Shown here one piece after another: positions 9,628-17,715 of a stretch of DNA of 64,000 nucleotides. The DNA is taken from assembly GCF_019239235.1 (NCBI RefSeq), contig NZ_JAAZTS010000012.1, positions 48,991 to 112,990 of the forward strand, in the 5' to 3' direction. The DNA comes from Caecibacteroides pullorum (GTDB lineage: Bacteria > Bacteroidota > Bacteroidia > Bacteroidales > Bacteroidaceae). Position numbers and translations under genes: made by a program. The notes beneath the pieces were generated by a model that ran no database searches, was not told the origin of the DNA, and was given only the letters and a program-made list of their open reading frames with translations. Within the stretch, counting starts at the first letter, position 1, and every line of letters begins with the position of its first letter.

Positions 9628-10548
9628 CTATCTCAACCGCAAACGGTCTCCTACCTCAGGTACATATTCTCCGTCCTTGCGATTCATCTTGTAGAGATTC
9701 TTCAAGCGGATACCGTACTTCTGCGAAATGCTGTGCATGGAATCGCCGTCACGAACGACGTGGACTGTATAAGGCTTCTGCGCTTTCTTATTCTTCTTTT
9801 TCAGATAGATAATGTCACCTGCTTCGAGGGTATATTCACGGTGTAGATCGTTATAGTCAACCAGTTTTTTCCAACTAATGCCAAACTCTCCACCCAACAA
9901 CTCGAAACTGTCACCGTCGCGAGCCACGACGTACGCCAAACCGTTGGCTATATATACCTGGTGTGGTTTCAACAACCAAGGTTTCTTCTTGATTTCCTTC
10001 TCCCATTTGCGGGCTTCACGACGTCCCAGGCCTTCATTATCGTACTTATAGAGTTCGTAGTCTTCAATAATCGTTATCAGACGGTTGGCATACGAAGGGT
10101 CGGTGGCATAACCGGCCTTTTTCAGTCCTTTGGCCCATCCTTTGTAATCGGTTATCTTCAACTTGAACAGAAAAGCATAACGCGCGCCACTGGTAAGGAA
10201 CTTGGAATGGTCCTCGTATGAATCGCGCACATTACGATAGGCCCGGAAACATTCGCCACGGGCATCATCATCGTGATAGACCTGACCTCCGCGCCAGTTA
10301 TTGTGACACTTGATGCCAAAGTGATTGTTACTTTTCCGAGCCAGTACACTTTGCCCCGCTCCACTCTCGAGCAAGCCTTGCGCCAGTGTAATGCTGGCCG
10401 GTATTTTGTGCAACCTCATCTGCTCCACTGCAATGGGAGCATATTGCTTGATATATTCGTTGTAACGGGAGTTCCTGCGCTGTGCATGGGCAGGCAGAAG
10501 CATCATAAGAAAAGCCACAAGGGCCAGCAGTCGGAACGTATATTTCAT
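9628..10548 (-). CDS. exported glucosaminidase with two LysM domains
   Basis: 306 residues from the ATG at 10548 (MKYTFRLLALVAFLMMLLPAH), chosen because it begins a normal signal peptide ending at AHAQ; the frame extends 19 codons further but without that fit. A mannosyl-glycoprotein endo-beta-N-acetylglucosaminidase-like domain covers about residues 35-165, with the catalytic-type glutamate in LAQGLLESGAG and the NNHFGIKC segment. Two LysM modules follow at about 195-245 and 258-306. It probably cleaves peptidoglycan glycan strands in the periplasm. Divergent from cdd. Confidence 0.85.
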   Translation of the reverse strand: MKYTFRLLALVAFLMMLLPAHAQRRNSRYNEYIKQYAPIAVEQMRLHKIPASITLAQGLLESGAGQSVLARKSNNHFGIKCHNNWRGGQVYHDDDARGECFRAYRNVRDSYEDHSKFLTSGARYAFLFKLKITDYKGWAKGLKKAGYATDPSYANRLITIIEDYELYKYDNEGLGRREARKWEKEIKKKPWLLKPHQVYIANGLAYVVARDGDSFELLGGEFGISWKKLVDYNDLHREYTLEAGDIIYLKKKNKKAQKPYTVHVVRDGDSMHSISQKYGIRLKNLYKMNRKDGEYVPEVGDRLRLR

Positions 10549-10588
10549 GTCTTTGTCATTGATTCGGGCACAAAAGTCTGCAAAAGAA

Positions 10589-10618
10589 TTGAAAATTCCA
10601 ATCACTTCCTTATCTTTG
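10589..10618 (+). promoter_or_regulatory. promoter for cdd
   Basis: TTG at 10589-10591 and TATCTTTG at 10611-10618 are separated by 19 nt, matching the Bacteroides consensus. Predicted transcript start is about 20 nt before the ATG at 10646. Confidence 0.65.
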
Positions 10619-10645
10619 TAACATTAATTACAGAAACCTTGTCTT

Positions 10646-11128
10646 ATGAAAGAACTGAATATCCACATCGACATCCGTATTTTCCCATACGAGGAACTGA
10701 ATGCAGCCGACCGTGAGCTGATAGACGCCGCCCGTGAGGCTACTTTCCGCAGTTATTCCCCTTATTCCCACTTTTCGGTAGGAGCTGCCGCTCGCCTGGC
10801 AGACGGCACCATCGTATGCGGCAGCAATCAGGAGAACGCCGCCTATCCGTCAGGGCTCTGTGCCGAACGCACCACCCTTTTCTATGCCAATTCGCGTTAC
10901 CCGGATCAGGCCGTAAAGACACTGGCTATCGCTGCCCGCAACGAGCAGGGGGAATTTCTGGAAGACCCGATTCCGCCATGCGGAGCTTGCCGCCAAGTAA
11001 TGCTCGAGACGGAGACAAGGTACAACCAGACCATGCGCATCCTGCTATACGGAAGCAAAGGCATCTACGAAGTAAAAAAGGTAGGCGACCTGCTACCACT
11101 GTCGTTCGACGCTTCGGCCATGCAGTGA
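10646..11128 (+). CDS. cdd: cytidine deaminase
   Basis: 160 residues, a typical length for the homotetrameric-type enzyme. The zinc ligands and catalytic glutamate are visible as C72-A-E74 (LCAERTT) and P-C112-G-A-C115 (PPCGACRQV). It deaminates cytidine and deoxycytidine to uridine and deoxyuridine in pyrimidine salvage. It has its own promoter and is followed by a 340-bp gap holding a 23-bp-period repeat array and then the promoter of the next operon. Confidence 0.95.
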   Translation: MKELNIHIDIRIFPYEELNAADRELIDAAREATFRSYSPYSHFSVGAAARLADGTIVCGSNQENAAYPSGLCAERTTLFYANSRYPDQAVKTLAIAARNEQGEFLEDPIPPCGACRQVMLETETRYNQTMRILLYGSKGIYEVKKVGDLLPLSFDASAMQ

Positions 11129-11179
11129 AAGAGTTTTGCATGCCCTATCAGATACCATCACAGGCACCCGTTCTGACGC

Positions 11180-11277
11180 AGCACTTTCTGGCCCTCTCAT
11201 GCAGTGCTTCCTGACACCCTGACGAAGCACTGCATGAGCACCTCACAAAGCACTTCGTCGGACTATCACGAAGCACT
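11180..11277. repeat. five-copy array with exact 23-bp period, includes a 15-bp inverted repeat
   Basis: The core AGCACT (or its inverse AGTGCT) occurs at 11180, 11203 (inverted), 11226, 11249 and 11272, always 23 bp apart. Copies two and three form a perfect 15-bp inverted repeat, 11196-11210 against 11224-11238, with a 13-nt loop. The array fills the gap between cdd and the polyferredoxin promoter. No T-run follows, so it is not a standard terminator. No function is known to me. Confidence 0.75.
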
Positions 11278-11396
11278 GTGTCACCTCCTCATCATTTACT
11301 TTCTAAAGGCATCAGGCCTATTACCTGCCTACATAAAAAATGGGAAAGCTCACAAATAACCGTAATTCGGGTATCCCGGTTTTCCAAATTTCTCCT

Positions 11397-11404
11397 TATT
11401 TTTG
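11397..11404 (+). promoter_or_regulatory. -7 box for the polyferredoxin operon
   Basis: TATTTTTG, a full TAnnTTTG match, 65 nt upstream of the ATG at 11469. It would drive the run of plus-strand genes from 11469 to 17544. Confidence 0.5.
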
Positions 11405-11468
11405 CAGCGTATCACTCAAAGAACGATACACGACAATTTTACCTTATTAAAAACAGACACCTTTTATT

Positions 11469-12953
11469 ATGTTACGTAAAATCAGACTGACCCTGGCTAT
11501 CGTTTTCTTTACGCTGATTACCCTGCTGTTCCTCGACTTCACAGGAACACTGCATGCATGGTTCGGCTGGATGGCCAAGATTCAATTCCTCCCTGCCCTG
11601 CTGGCACTGAATGTGGGAGTGGTACTAGCCTTGGTGATCCTCACTCTGCTGCTGGGCCGTGTCTATTGTTCGGTCATCTGCCCGTTGGGCGTCTTCCAGG
11701 ACATTGTAGCCTGGTTCGCAAAGAAGAGCAAGAAGAACCGCTACCGCCATTCGCCCGCCCTGTCGTGGTTGCGCTACGGCGTGTTGGGCGTGTTCGTCAT
11801 CACGCTGGTGGCAGGCGTACATTCGTTTGTCGCACTGCTGGCACCCTACAGTTCGTACGGACGCATCGCAAGCAACCTGTTCGCCCCTGTCTACCAGTGG
11901 GGAAACAACTTGCTGGCTTATCTAGCTGAACGGGCTGACAGCTATGCTTTTTACGACACCACTGTCTGGCTGAAAAGCTTGCCCACGTTTGTCATCGCCG
12001 CCGTCACACTGGTAGTGCTCGTCGTACTGGCCTGGAGAGGCGGACGTACTTATTGCAACACCATCTGCCCTGTAGGTACCGTGCTGGGATTCCTGTCAAA
12101 GTATGCCTACCTGAAGCCGGTCATCGACACAGACAAGTGCATCAATTGTAACCTCTGTGCCCGTAACTGCAAAGCCTCGTGTATCGACATCAAGAATCAC
12201 CAGATAGACTACAGCCGCTGCGTGGCCTGCATGGACTGCCTGGACAAGTGCAAACACCAGGCATTACGCTACGCACATCCTTCCAAAACAAAGGTTGAAG
12301 CAACCGAGAAGAAGCCTGAAGAAGGCAGTTCACGCCGTGCCTTCCTGACATCGACAGCATTGGCAGCCTCGGCTGCCGTATTGAAGGCTCAGGAGATGAA
12401 GGTGGACGGCGGATTGGCTACCATCGAAGACAAGAAAATCCCTAATCGAAAGACACCCATTTTGCCGCCGGGAGCCCAAAGCGCCCGTCACTTTACACAG
12501 CACTGTACAGCCTGCCAGCTGTGTGTGTCGGTATGTCCCAACGAAGTGTTACGCCCCTCTACCGGCCTGATGACGTTGATGCAACCTTTCTCTTCGTACG
12601 AACGCGGCTATTGTCGCCCCGAGTGTACCAAGTGTTCGGAAGTCTGCCCCGCGGGAGCCATCAAACCCATCACCGTAGCCGACAAATCGTCCATCCAGAT
12701 AGGACACGCCGTATGGATCAAGCGCAACTGCGTAGTAAAGACCGACAAGGTGGAATGCGGTAACTGTGCGCGCCATTGTCCCACAGGTGCCATCACCATG
12801 GTACCGTCGGACCCCAAGAACCCCGACTCGCTCAAGTTCCCAGCCATCGACACGGAACGCTGTATCGGTTGCGGTGCTTGCGAAAACCTCTGTCCGGCCC
12901 GTCCCTTCAGTGCCATTTATGTGGAAGGACACGAACGACACCGGATTATTTAA
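11469..12953 (+). CDS. membrane polyferredoxin: NapH-like and NapG-like fusion
   Basis: 494 residues. The N-terminal half has about five membrane helices with two NapH/NosR-type motifs, RVYCSVICPLG (65-74) and RTYCNTICPVG (193-203), then two 4Fe-4S sites (CINCNLCARNC at 224-234, CVACMDCLDKC at 251-261). A twin-arginine-like segment SSRRAFLTSTALAASAA lies at 287-303, and a four-site ferredoxin domain with Cys clusters near 346, 382-393, 430-437 and 465-476 follows. In other bacteria NapH and NapG are separate quinol-oxidising and periplasmic electron-transfer proteins. Here it probably passes electrons from the membrane to the exported reductase encoded next. Confidence 0.8.
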   Translation: MLRKIRLTLAIVFFTLITLLFLDFTGTLHAWFGWMAKIQFLPALLALNVGVVLALVILTLLLGRVYCSVICPLGVFQDIVAWFAKKSKKNRYRHSPALSWLRYGVLGVFVITLVAGVHSFVALLAPYSSYGRIASNLFAPVYQWGNNLLAYLAERADSYAFYDTTVWLKSLPTFVIAAVTLVVLVVLAWRGGRTYCNTICPVGTVLGFLSKYAYLKPVIDTDKCINCNLCARNCKASCIDIKNHQIDYSRCVACMDCLDKCKHQALRYAHPSKTKVEATEKKPEEGSSRRAFLTSTALAASAAVLKAQEMKVDGGLATIEDKKIPNRKTPILPPGAQSARHFTQHCTACQLCVSVCPNEVLRPSTGLMTLMQPFSSYERGYCRPECTKCSEVCPAGAIKPITVADKSSIQIGHAVWIKRNCVVKTDKVECGNCARHCPTGAITMVPSDPKNPDSLKFPAIDTERCIGCGACENLCPARPFSAIYVEGHERHRII

Positions 12954-13005
12954 GCGGTGAACGGTAAACGTTTTATTTCTATAACTTCTTTATCACGATA
13001 TACAA

Positions 13006-14394
13006 ATGAACGACCAGAATCATTCCAACGATATGTCTCGCCGCGAGTTTCTGAAAATTGTGGGTATCAGTACGGCCACCACAACCGCGGTATTAGCTGG
13101 ATGCGGGCCGAAAGACTCCGCTTCCTCCTCCCTGCAGGCCGAAGGAGAAATCCCCACTGACAAAATGACCCTGCGCGAGAATCCGAAAACCAAAGAGAAA
13201 GTATCACTGCTGGGCTACGGCTGTATGCGCTGGCCCACCCTGCCCGCTCCCGAAAAAGGAGGCAACGTCATCGATCAGGATGCTGTAAACGAACTGATAG
13301 ACTATGCCATGGCTCATGGTGTGAACTACTACGACACGTCGCCCGTCTACGTACAAGGTTGGTCGGAAAAATCGACTGGCATCGCCTTGAAGCGTCATCC
13401 ACGCGAGAAGTTCTTCGTGGCTACCAAACTGTCCAACTTCTCCAACTATACGCGCGAGAACTCCATCGCCATGTACAACCGCTCGTTCAAGGAACTGCAG
13501 GTGGACTACATCGACTACTACCTGCTGCACTCCATTGGCAACGGCGGCATCGAGACTTTCCGCGCCCGCTACATTGAAAACGGCATGATCGATTTCCTGA
13601 TGAAGGAACGCGAGGCAGGTCGCATCCGTAACCTGGGCTTCTCTTTCCACGGCACACAGGATGTGTTCGACGAAGTTCTGGCCATGCACGACCAGGTGCA
13701 CTGGGACTTCGTACAGATTCAGCTGAACTATGTAGACTGGAAATATGCCTCGGGACGCAACGTTAACGCCGACTACCTCTACGCCGAACTGGAGAAACGC
13801 CACATACCGGCCATCATCATGGAACCGCTGCTGGGCGGACGTCTGTCCAAGCTGCCCGAACACCTCGTGGCACGCCTCAAGCAACGCGGCCCCGAAGCGA
13901 GCGTCGCCTCGTGGGCTTTCCGCTTTGCAGGCACGTTCCCTAATGTACTGACAGTATTGAGCGGCATGACCTACATGGAGCATCTGCAGGACAACCTGCG
14001 CACCTATTCGCCGCTGGTACCCCTGACGGACGACGACCTGGAATTCCTGCAGCAGACGGCCGACCTGATGAAGCAGTACCCTACTATCCCCTGTAACGAC
14101 TGCAAGTACTGCATGCCTTGCCCCTACGGTATCGATATCCCCGCCGTGCTGATACATTATAATAAATGTGTAAACGAGGGTAATCTGCCCACTTCGCAAG
14201 AACACGCCAACTACCGTGAGGCACGCCGGGCCTTCCTCATCGGGTACGACCGCAGTGTACCTCGCCTGCGCCAGGCCAGCCACTGCATCGGCTGCGGCCA
14301 ATGCGTGTCCCACTGTCCGCAAAGCATTGATATTCCCGAAGAGCTGCACCGCATCGATCGCTATGTGGAGCAACTGAAACAAGAAACGCTGTAA
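13006..14394 (+). CDS. Tat-exported aldo/keto reductase with C-terminal 4Fe-4S sites
   Basis: 462 residues. The N-terminus has a twin-arginine signal (SRREFLK, 11-17) ending in a lipobox-like LAGC (C33), so a Tat lipoprotein is likely. The aldo/keto reductase barrel has its tetrad as D110, Y115 (YYDTSPVY), K141 (ATKL) and H175 (LLHS). Two ferredoxin clusters follow, CNDCKYCMPCPYG (from about 365) and CIGCGQCVSHCPQ (from about 427). The preceding polyferredoxin is 52 bp upstream, suggesting an electron-transfer partnership in the envelope. Substrate unknown. Confidence 0.85.
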   Translation: MNDQNHSNDMSRREFLKIVGISTATTTAVLAGCGPKDSASSSLQAEGEIPTDKMTLRENPKTKEKVSLLGYGCMRWPTLPAPEKGGNVIDQDAVNELIDYAMAHGVNYYDTSPVYVQGWSEKSTGIALKRHPREKFFVATKLSNFSNYTRENSIAMYNRSFKELQVDYIDYYLLHSIGNGGIETFRARYIENGMIDFLMKEREAGRIRNLGFSFHGTQDVFDEVLAMHDQVHWDFVQIQLNYVDWKYASGRNVNADYLYAELEKRHIPAIIMEPLLGGRLSKLPEHLVARLKQRGPEASVASWAFRFAGTFPNVLTVLSGMTYMEHLQDNLRTYSPLVPLTDDDLEFLQQTADLMKQYPTIPCNDCKYCMPCPYGIDIPAVLIHYNKCVNEGNLPTSQEHANYREARRAFLIGYDRSVPRLRQASHCIGCGQCVSHCPQSIDIPEELHRIDRYVEQLKQETL

Positions 14395-14410
14395 CCCGAA
14401 AAGACAAAGA

Positions 14411-14830
14411 ATGAAAGAACTCATAGACATGCTTCACGCAGGAGGATACTCCTGCGTGATAGCCAATGGTGACCGCATCCGCACGTTCACACGGCGGGGT
14501 GTGGCCGACCTTTACGACCTGCTGGTACAAGAACCCGAATTCCTACATGGTGCGTTTGTAGCCGACAAGGTCATCGGCAAGGCGGCAGCCTCGCTCATGT
14601 TACTGGGTGACGTACGGCAGGTATATACTCGTACCATCAGCCAGCCTGCTCTCCGCCTGTTGCAGGAAGCCGGTGTCACGGTAAGTTGCGATGAGATCGT
14701 GGACCACATCATCAACCGCGACCACACAGGCTGGTGCCCGCTGGAACAAGCCAGCCGTGACCTCCAGTCAGCCAAAGAAATTTTCCCAGTTATAGAAAAA
14801 TTTATCTCCAGTCAGAGAAAAAACATATGA
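14411..14830 (+). CDS. DUF1893 protein
   Basis: 139 residues matching the DUF1893 family (cytosine deaminase-like fold, no proven function). The motif EFLHGAFVADKVIGKAAA (about residues 38-55) and the HTGWCPLE segment near residue 102 are conserved in the family. The gene lies 16 bp after the aldo/keto reductase and overlaps the receptor gene by 4 bp (ATGA), so it belongs to this operon. Its last 20 codons are encoded by three copies of a 22-bp-period repeat. Confidence 0.75.
   Translation: MKELIDMLHAGGYSCVIANGDRIRTFTRRGVADLYDLLVQEPEFLHGAFVADKVIGKAAASLMLLGDVRQVYTRTISQPALRLLQEAGVTVSCDEIVDHIINRDHTGWCPLEQASRDLQSAKEIFPVIEKFISSQRKNI
14764..14825. repeat. three-copy 22-bp-period array inside the 3' end of the DUF1893 gene
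   Basis: CCAGT occurs at 14764, 14786 and 14808, exactly 22 bp apart, each followed by an A-rich stretch (GCCAAAGAAA, ATAGAAAAA, AGAGAAAAA). First and third copies share CTCCAGTCAG. The same core in inverse form (CTGACTGG) recurs with 22-bp spacing at 58028-58059. Confidence 0.6.
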
Positions 14831-16710
14831 AAGAACTGAACTTGAAGGAAGGCCTGTTTGCCTTTCTCCTCCTGACAACTTCCGCCGCTCAAGGACAGGA
14901 AGACACCACTCGTATTGCCCGTAACTTGACGACAGACGAGGTCGTCGTAACCGGTACCCGTAATGAAACCGATATCCGCCACCTGCCTATGACCATCTCT
15001 GTCGTAGGTCGGAAACAACTGGAAAGCAATTACCAGCCTTCCGTACTACCCGCCCTAACCGAACAAGTACCTGGCTTTTTCACCACCAGCCGCGGCATTA
15101 TGGGCTATGGTGTATCGACCGGAGCGGCCGGAGGCATGAGTCTGCGAGGTATCGGTGGAAGCCCCACAGCAGGATTGCTAGTGCTCATCGACGGACATCC
15201 ACAATATATGGGACTGATGGGACATCCCATCGCCGACGCCTATCAGACAATGATGACAGAACGAGTGGAAGTGCTGCGCGGACCGGCTTCGGTACTCTAC
15301 GGCTCGAATGCCATGGGCGGTGTCATCAACATCGTCACACGGCAGATGGAAGAAGAAGGTTCGAAAACCGACCTGCAAGTAGGATATGGCTCGTATAACA
15401 CCCTGCAAACCGAAGTGACCAACCGCCTGAAGCGCGGACGATTCAGCAGCATCACCACCGGCTCGTACAATCGAAGCGATGGACATCGGCCCGACATGGA
15501 TTTCGAACAATATGGCGGCTATGCCAAGCTGGGCTATGATTTCAGTGACCAATGGAAGTTATGGGGAGACATCAACGTGACTCACTTCAACGCCTCCAAC
15601 CCGGGTACTATAGCGGCACCCTATATCGACAACGACTCGCGCATTACCCGCGGAATGGCTTCGGCAGCTCTCGAGAATCATTACGAACGAACCTCAGGTG
15701 CGCTGAGTTTCTTCTACAACTGGGGACACCATAAGATAAACGACGGCTATCACCCGGGCGAAGAACCACAGGCATCACATTTCAACTCCAAGGACCGAAT
15801 GATGGGCTTCTCGTGGTATCAAAGCCTCACGCTGTTCGAAGGCAACCGCATCACCGCCGGCTTCGACTATCAGCACTTCGGTGGAGAGTCGTGGTACAAG
15901 GTACTGGCCACAGGCGAGAAGCAACCACAAGTAGACAAGCAGCTGGACGAACTGGCCGGATACGTAGATTTCCGACAGAACATCGGCCACTGGCTGTCAC
16001 TCGACGCCGGACTGCGTGTAGACCACCACTCGCACACAGGCACAGAATGGATACCGCAAGGTGGCCTGGCCTTCCACCTGCCCCGTCAAGCAGAACTAAA
16101 AGCCATGGTAGGCAAAGGCTTCCGTAACCCTACCATCCGCGAACTGTTCATGTTCTCCAAGAATCCCGACCTGCAGCCCGAAAGCCTCGTCAGCTACGAA
16201 CTGGCTTACACACAACGCCTCTTCGACGGTGCCCTGTCTTACGGACTCAACCTCTACTACATCGACGGAAAGAACATCATTCAGGTGGATCCCGCCCAGC
16301 GAAAGAACGTAAACACGGGGCATATCGAGAACTGGGGTACAGAAGCCAACGTAGCCTACCGCTTCAATTCCCGCTGGCAAGCCAACGCCAACTACAGCTG
16401 GCTACACATGGAAAATCCCGTACTGGCTGCCCCCGAACACAAGCTATATGTCGGTGTCAACTACCATCAGGGACGATGGACAGCCGCCAGCGGCATGCAG
16501 TACATCCGTGGCCTCTATACTTCCGTCACGCAAGGACAGGAAAAGCAGGAAACTTTCGTTCTTTGGAATTTGAATATCAGCTACCGTCTGTGTAACTTTG
16601 CAAGCCTCTTCGTGAAAGGCGAGAACCTGCTGGCACAACGCTACGAAATCAATGCTGGCTACCCCATGCCGAAGGCTACCTTCATGGGAGGCGTCAACGT
16701 GAATTTCTGA
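14827..16710 (+). CDS. TonB-dependent outer-membrane receptor (siderophore/heme/cobalamin type)
   Basis: 627 residues with a signal peptide (ending AAQGQ, about residue 23), a TonB-box-like EVVVTGTR (38-45), a plug domain to about residue 165 (RGIGGSPTAGLLVLIDG, ERVEVLRGPASVLYGSNAMGG) and a 22-strand-type barrel ending in NVNF. It lacks the N-terminal carboxypeptidase-like domain of SusC proteins, so it is a BtuB/FepA-like receptor for iron chelates, heme or a cobalamin. It is coupled to DUF1893 by a 4-bp overlap. Ligand is not readable from sequence; the Fe-S reductase upstream suggests, but does not show, a metal chelate. Confidence 0.85.
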   Translation: MKELNLKEGLFAFLLLTTSAAQGQEDTTRIARNLTTDEVVVTGTRNETDIRHLPMTISVVGRKQLESNYQPSVLPALTEQVPGFFTTSRGIMGYGVSTGAAGGMSLRGIGGSPTAGLLVLIDGHPQYMGLMGHPIADAYQTMMTERVEVLRGPASVLYGSNAMGGVINIVTRQMEEEGSKTDLQVGYGSYNTLQTEVTNRLKRGRFSSITTGSYNRSDGHRPDMDFEQYGGYAKLGYDFSDQWKLWGDINVTHFNASNPGTIAAPYIDNDSRITRGMASAALENHYERTSGALSFFYNWGHHKINDGYHPGEEPQASHFNSKDRMMGFSWYQSLTLFEGNRITAGFDYQHFGGESWYKVLATGEKQPQVDKQLDELAGYVDFRQNIGHWLSLDAGLRVDHHSHTGTEWIPQGGLAFHLPRQAELKAMVGKGFRNPTIRELFMFSKNPDLQPESLVSYELAYTQRLFDGALSYGLNLYYIDGKNIIQVDPAQRKNVNTGHIENWGTEANVAYRFNSRWQANANYSWLHMENPVLAAPEHKLYVGVNYHQGRWTAASGMQYIRGLYTSVTQGQEKQETFVLWNLNISYRLCNFASLFVKGENLLAQRYEINAGYPMPKATFMGGVNVNF

Positions 16711-16734
16711 CTTATAAAAAAGACATAAGTAAGT

Positions 16735-17544
16735 ATGAAAGAGATGGAATATGACCGTACCGCTTGCTGGTGTGTCTTCTTCAAGGACAACCTGCTGATG
16801 CAGAAACTCGCTGACGGCACCTGCACCCTGCCTGCAGGACAGCAGCTGCCTGTAGCTCCCGCAAAGGATCAGACCGTCCACCGTGTCACCTTGCCTACAG
16901 GACAGCAGGTCTATACGTTTGCCATCGACTACCCTGTGGCCGAAACCAACCAGTGGATGATGACCGGCCTGCGCGCCTCGTTCGATCATCTGCCTTTGGA
17001 CGCATACAAAGCCGCCGGCAAGGCCTATCAGATACTCTACTGGGACCTGCACAGCCGCTACTGCCCCGTATGCGGTACGCCTACGGAACAGCAGACCGAT
17101 ATCATGAAGAAATGTCCCCACTGTGGCAATGAATTATACCCACCCATCTCTACTGCCATCATTGTACTGGTGCGCCGCGGCGAAGAAATCCTACTGGTAC
17201 ATGCCCATAATTTCCGCGGCACGTTCTATGGCCTCGTAGCCGGCTTCCTCGAGGCTGGCGAAACGTTGGAGCAATGTGTCCGCCGTGAGGTTATGGAAGA
17301 AACGGGGCTCTGTATCCGTAACATCACCTACTTCGACAGCCAACCCTGGCCCTATCCCAGCGGTCTGATGGTAGGTTTCTTTGCCGACTACGAAAGTGGC
17401 GACATCAAACTGCAGAAAGATGAACTCAGTGCCGGTGCCTTCTACCATCGCAACAACTTGCCGGAACTACCGCGCAAGCTGAGCATCGCCCGCAGACTGA
17501 TCGATGCCTGGCTGGAAGGAAAAGACACCCACACCAACCGTTGA
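16735..17544 (+). CDS. nudC: NAD(+) diphosphatase / RNA decapping Nudix enzyme
   Basis: 269 residues. A four-cysteine zinc ribbon (C110, C113, C127, C130) precedes the Nudix box GFLEAGETLEQ...REVMEETGL (170-192), and the NudC-specific SQPWPYP motif follows at 202-208. The family hydrolyses NADH/NAD+ to NMN and AMP and removes NAD caps from RNA. It lies 24 bp after the receptor gene and is the last gene of the run. Length and motifs are all normal. Confidence 0.93.
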   Translation: MKEMEYDRTACWCVFFKDNLLMQKLADGTCTLPAGQQLPVAPAKDQTVHRVTLPTGQQVYTFAIDYPVAETNQWMMTGLRASFDHLPLDAYKAAGKAYQILYWDLHSRYCPVCGTPTEQQTDIMKKCPHCGNELYPPISTAIIVLVRRGEEILLVHAHNFRGTFYGLVAGFLEAGETLEQCVRREVMEETGLCIRNITYFDSQPWPYPSGLMVGFFADYESGDIKLQKDELSAGAFYHRNNLPELPRKLSIARRLIDAWLEGKDTHTNR

Positions 17545-17555
17545 CATCCGAAACG

Positions 17556-17639
17556 TAACTACCTACATGAGCGATGTAACTATGAACTTTAGCGCCATAA
17601 CTATGAACTTTGGAAGCGTAAAGTAGGACTTTGGAAAAA
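17556..17639. repeat. four-copy 21-bp tandem array
   Basis: Units start at 17556, 17577, 17598 and 17619. The middle two both read TAACTATGAACTTT then diverge by a few bases; the first keeps TAACT and the last keeps ACTTTGGAA in the same register. The array sits between the nudC stop and the -33 element of the next promoter. Units carry an ACTTTGG close to a -7 box, but none has the required TA. Confidence 0.7.
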
Positions 17640-17663
17640 CAGCCTTTTCGTAACCGAAAAGTA

Positions 17664-17694
17664 TTGGTCTTTATTGGATAAAACATTACCTTTG
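17664..17694 (+). promoter_or_regulatory. promoter that sets the start of the DUF4105 gene
   Basis: TTG at 17664-17666 and TACCTTTG at 17687-17694 are 20 nt apart. The transcript would begin near 17701, so the longest in-frame start at 17674 (a TTG) cannot be used and the ATG at 17716 is taken. Confidence 0.65.
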
Positions 17695-17715
17695 TGGCGC
17701 AAACCCATAAAGACG

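Noticed and set aside
11278..11490. Short plus-strand frame before the polyferredoxin gene
   Set aside because: It covers the promoter and leader and overlaps the real start; no coding-like composition.
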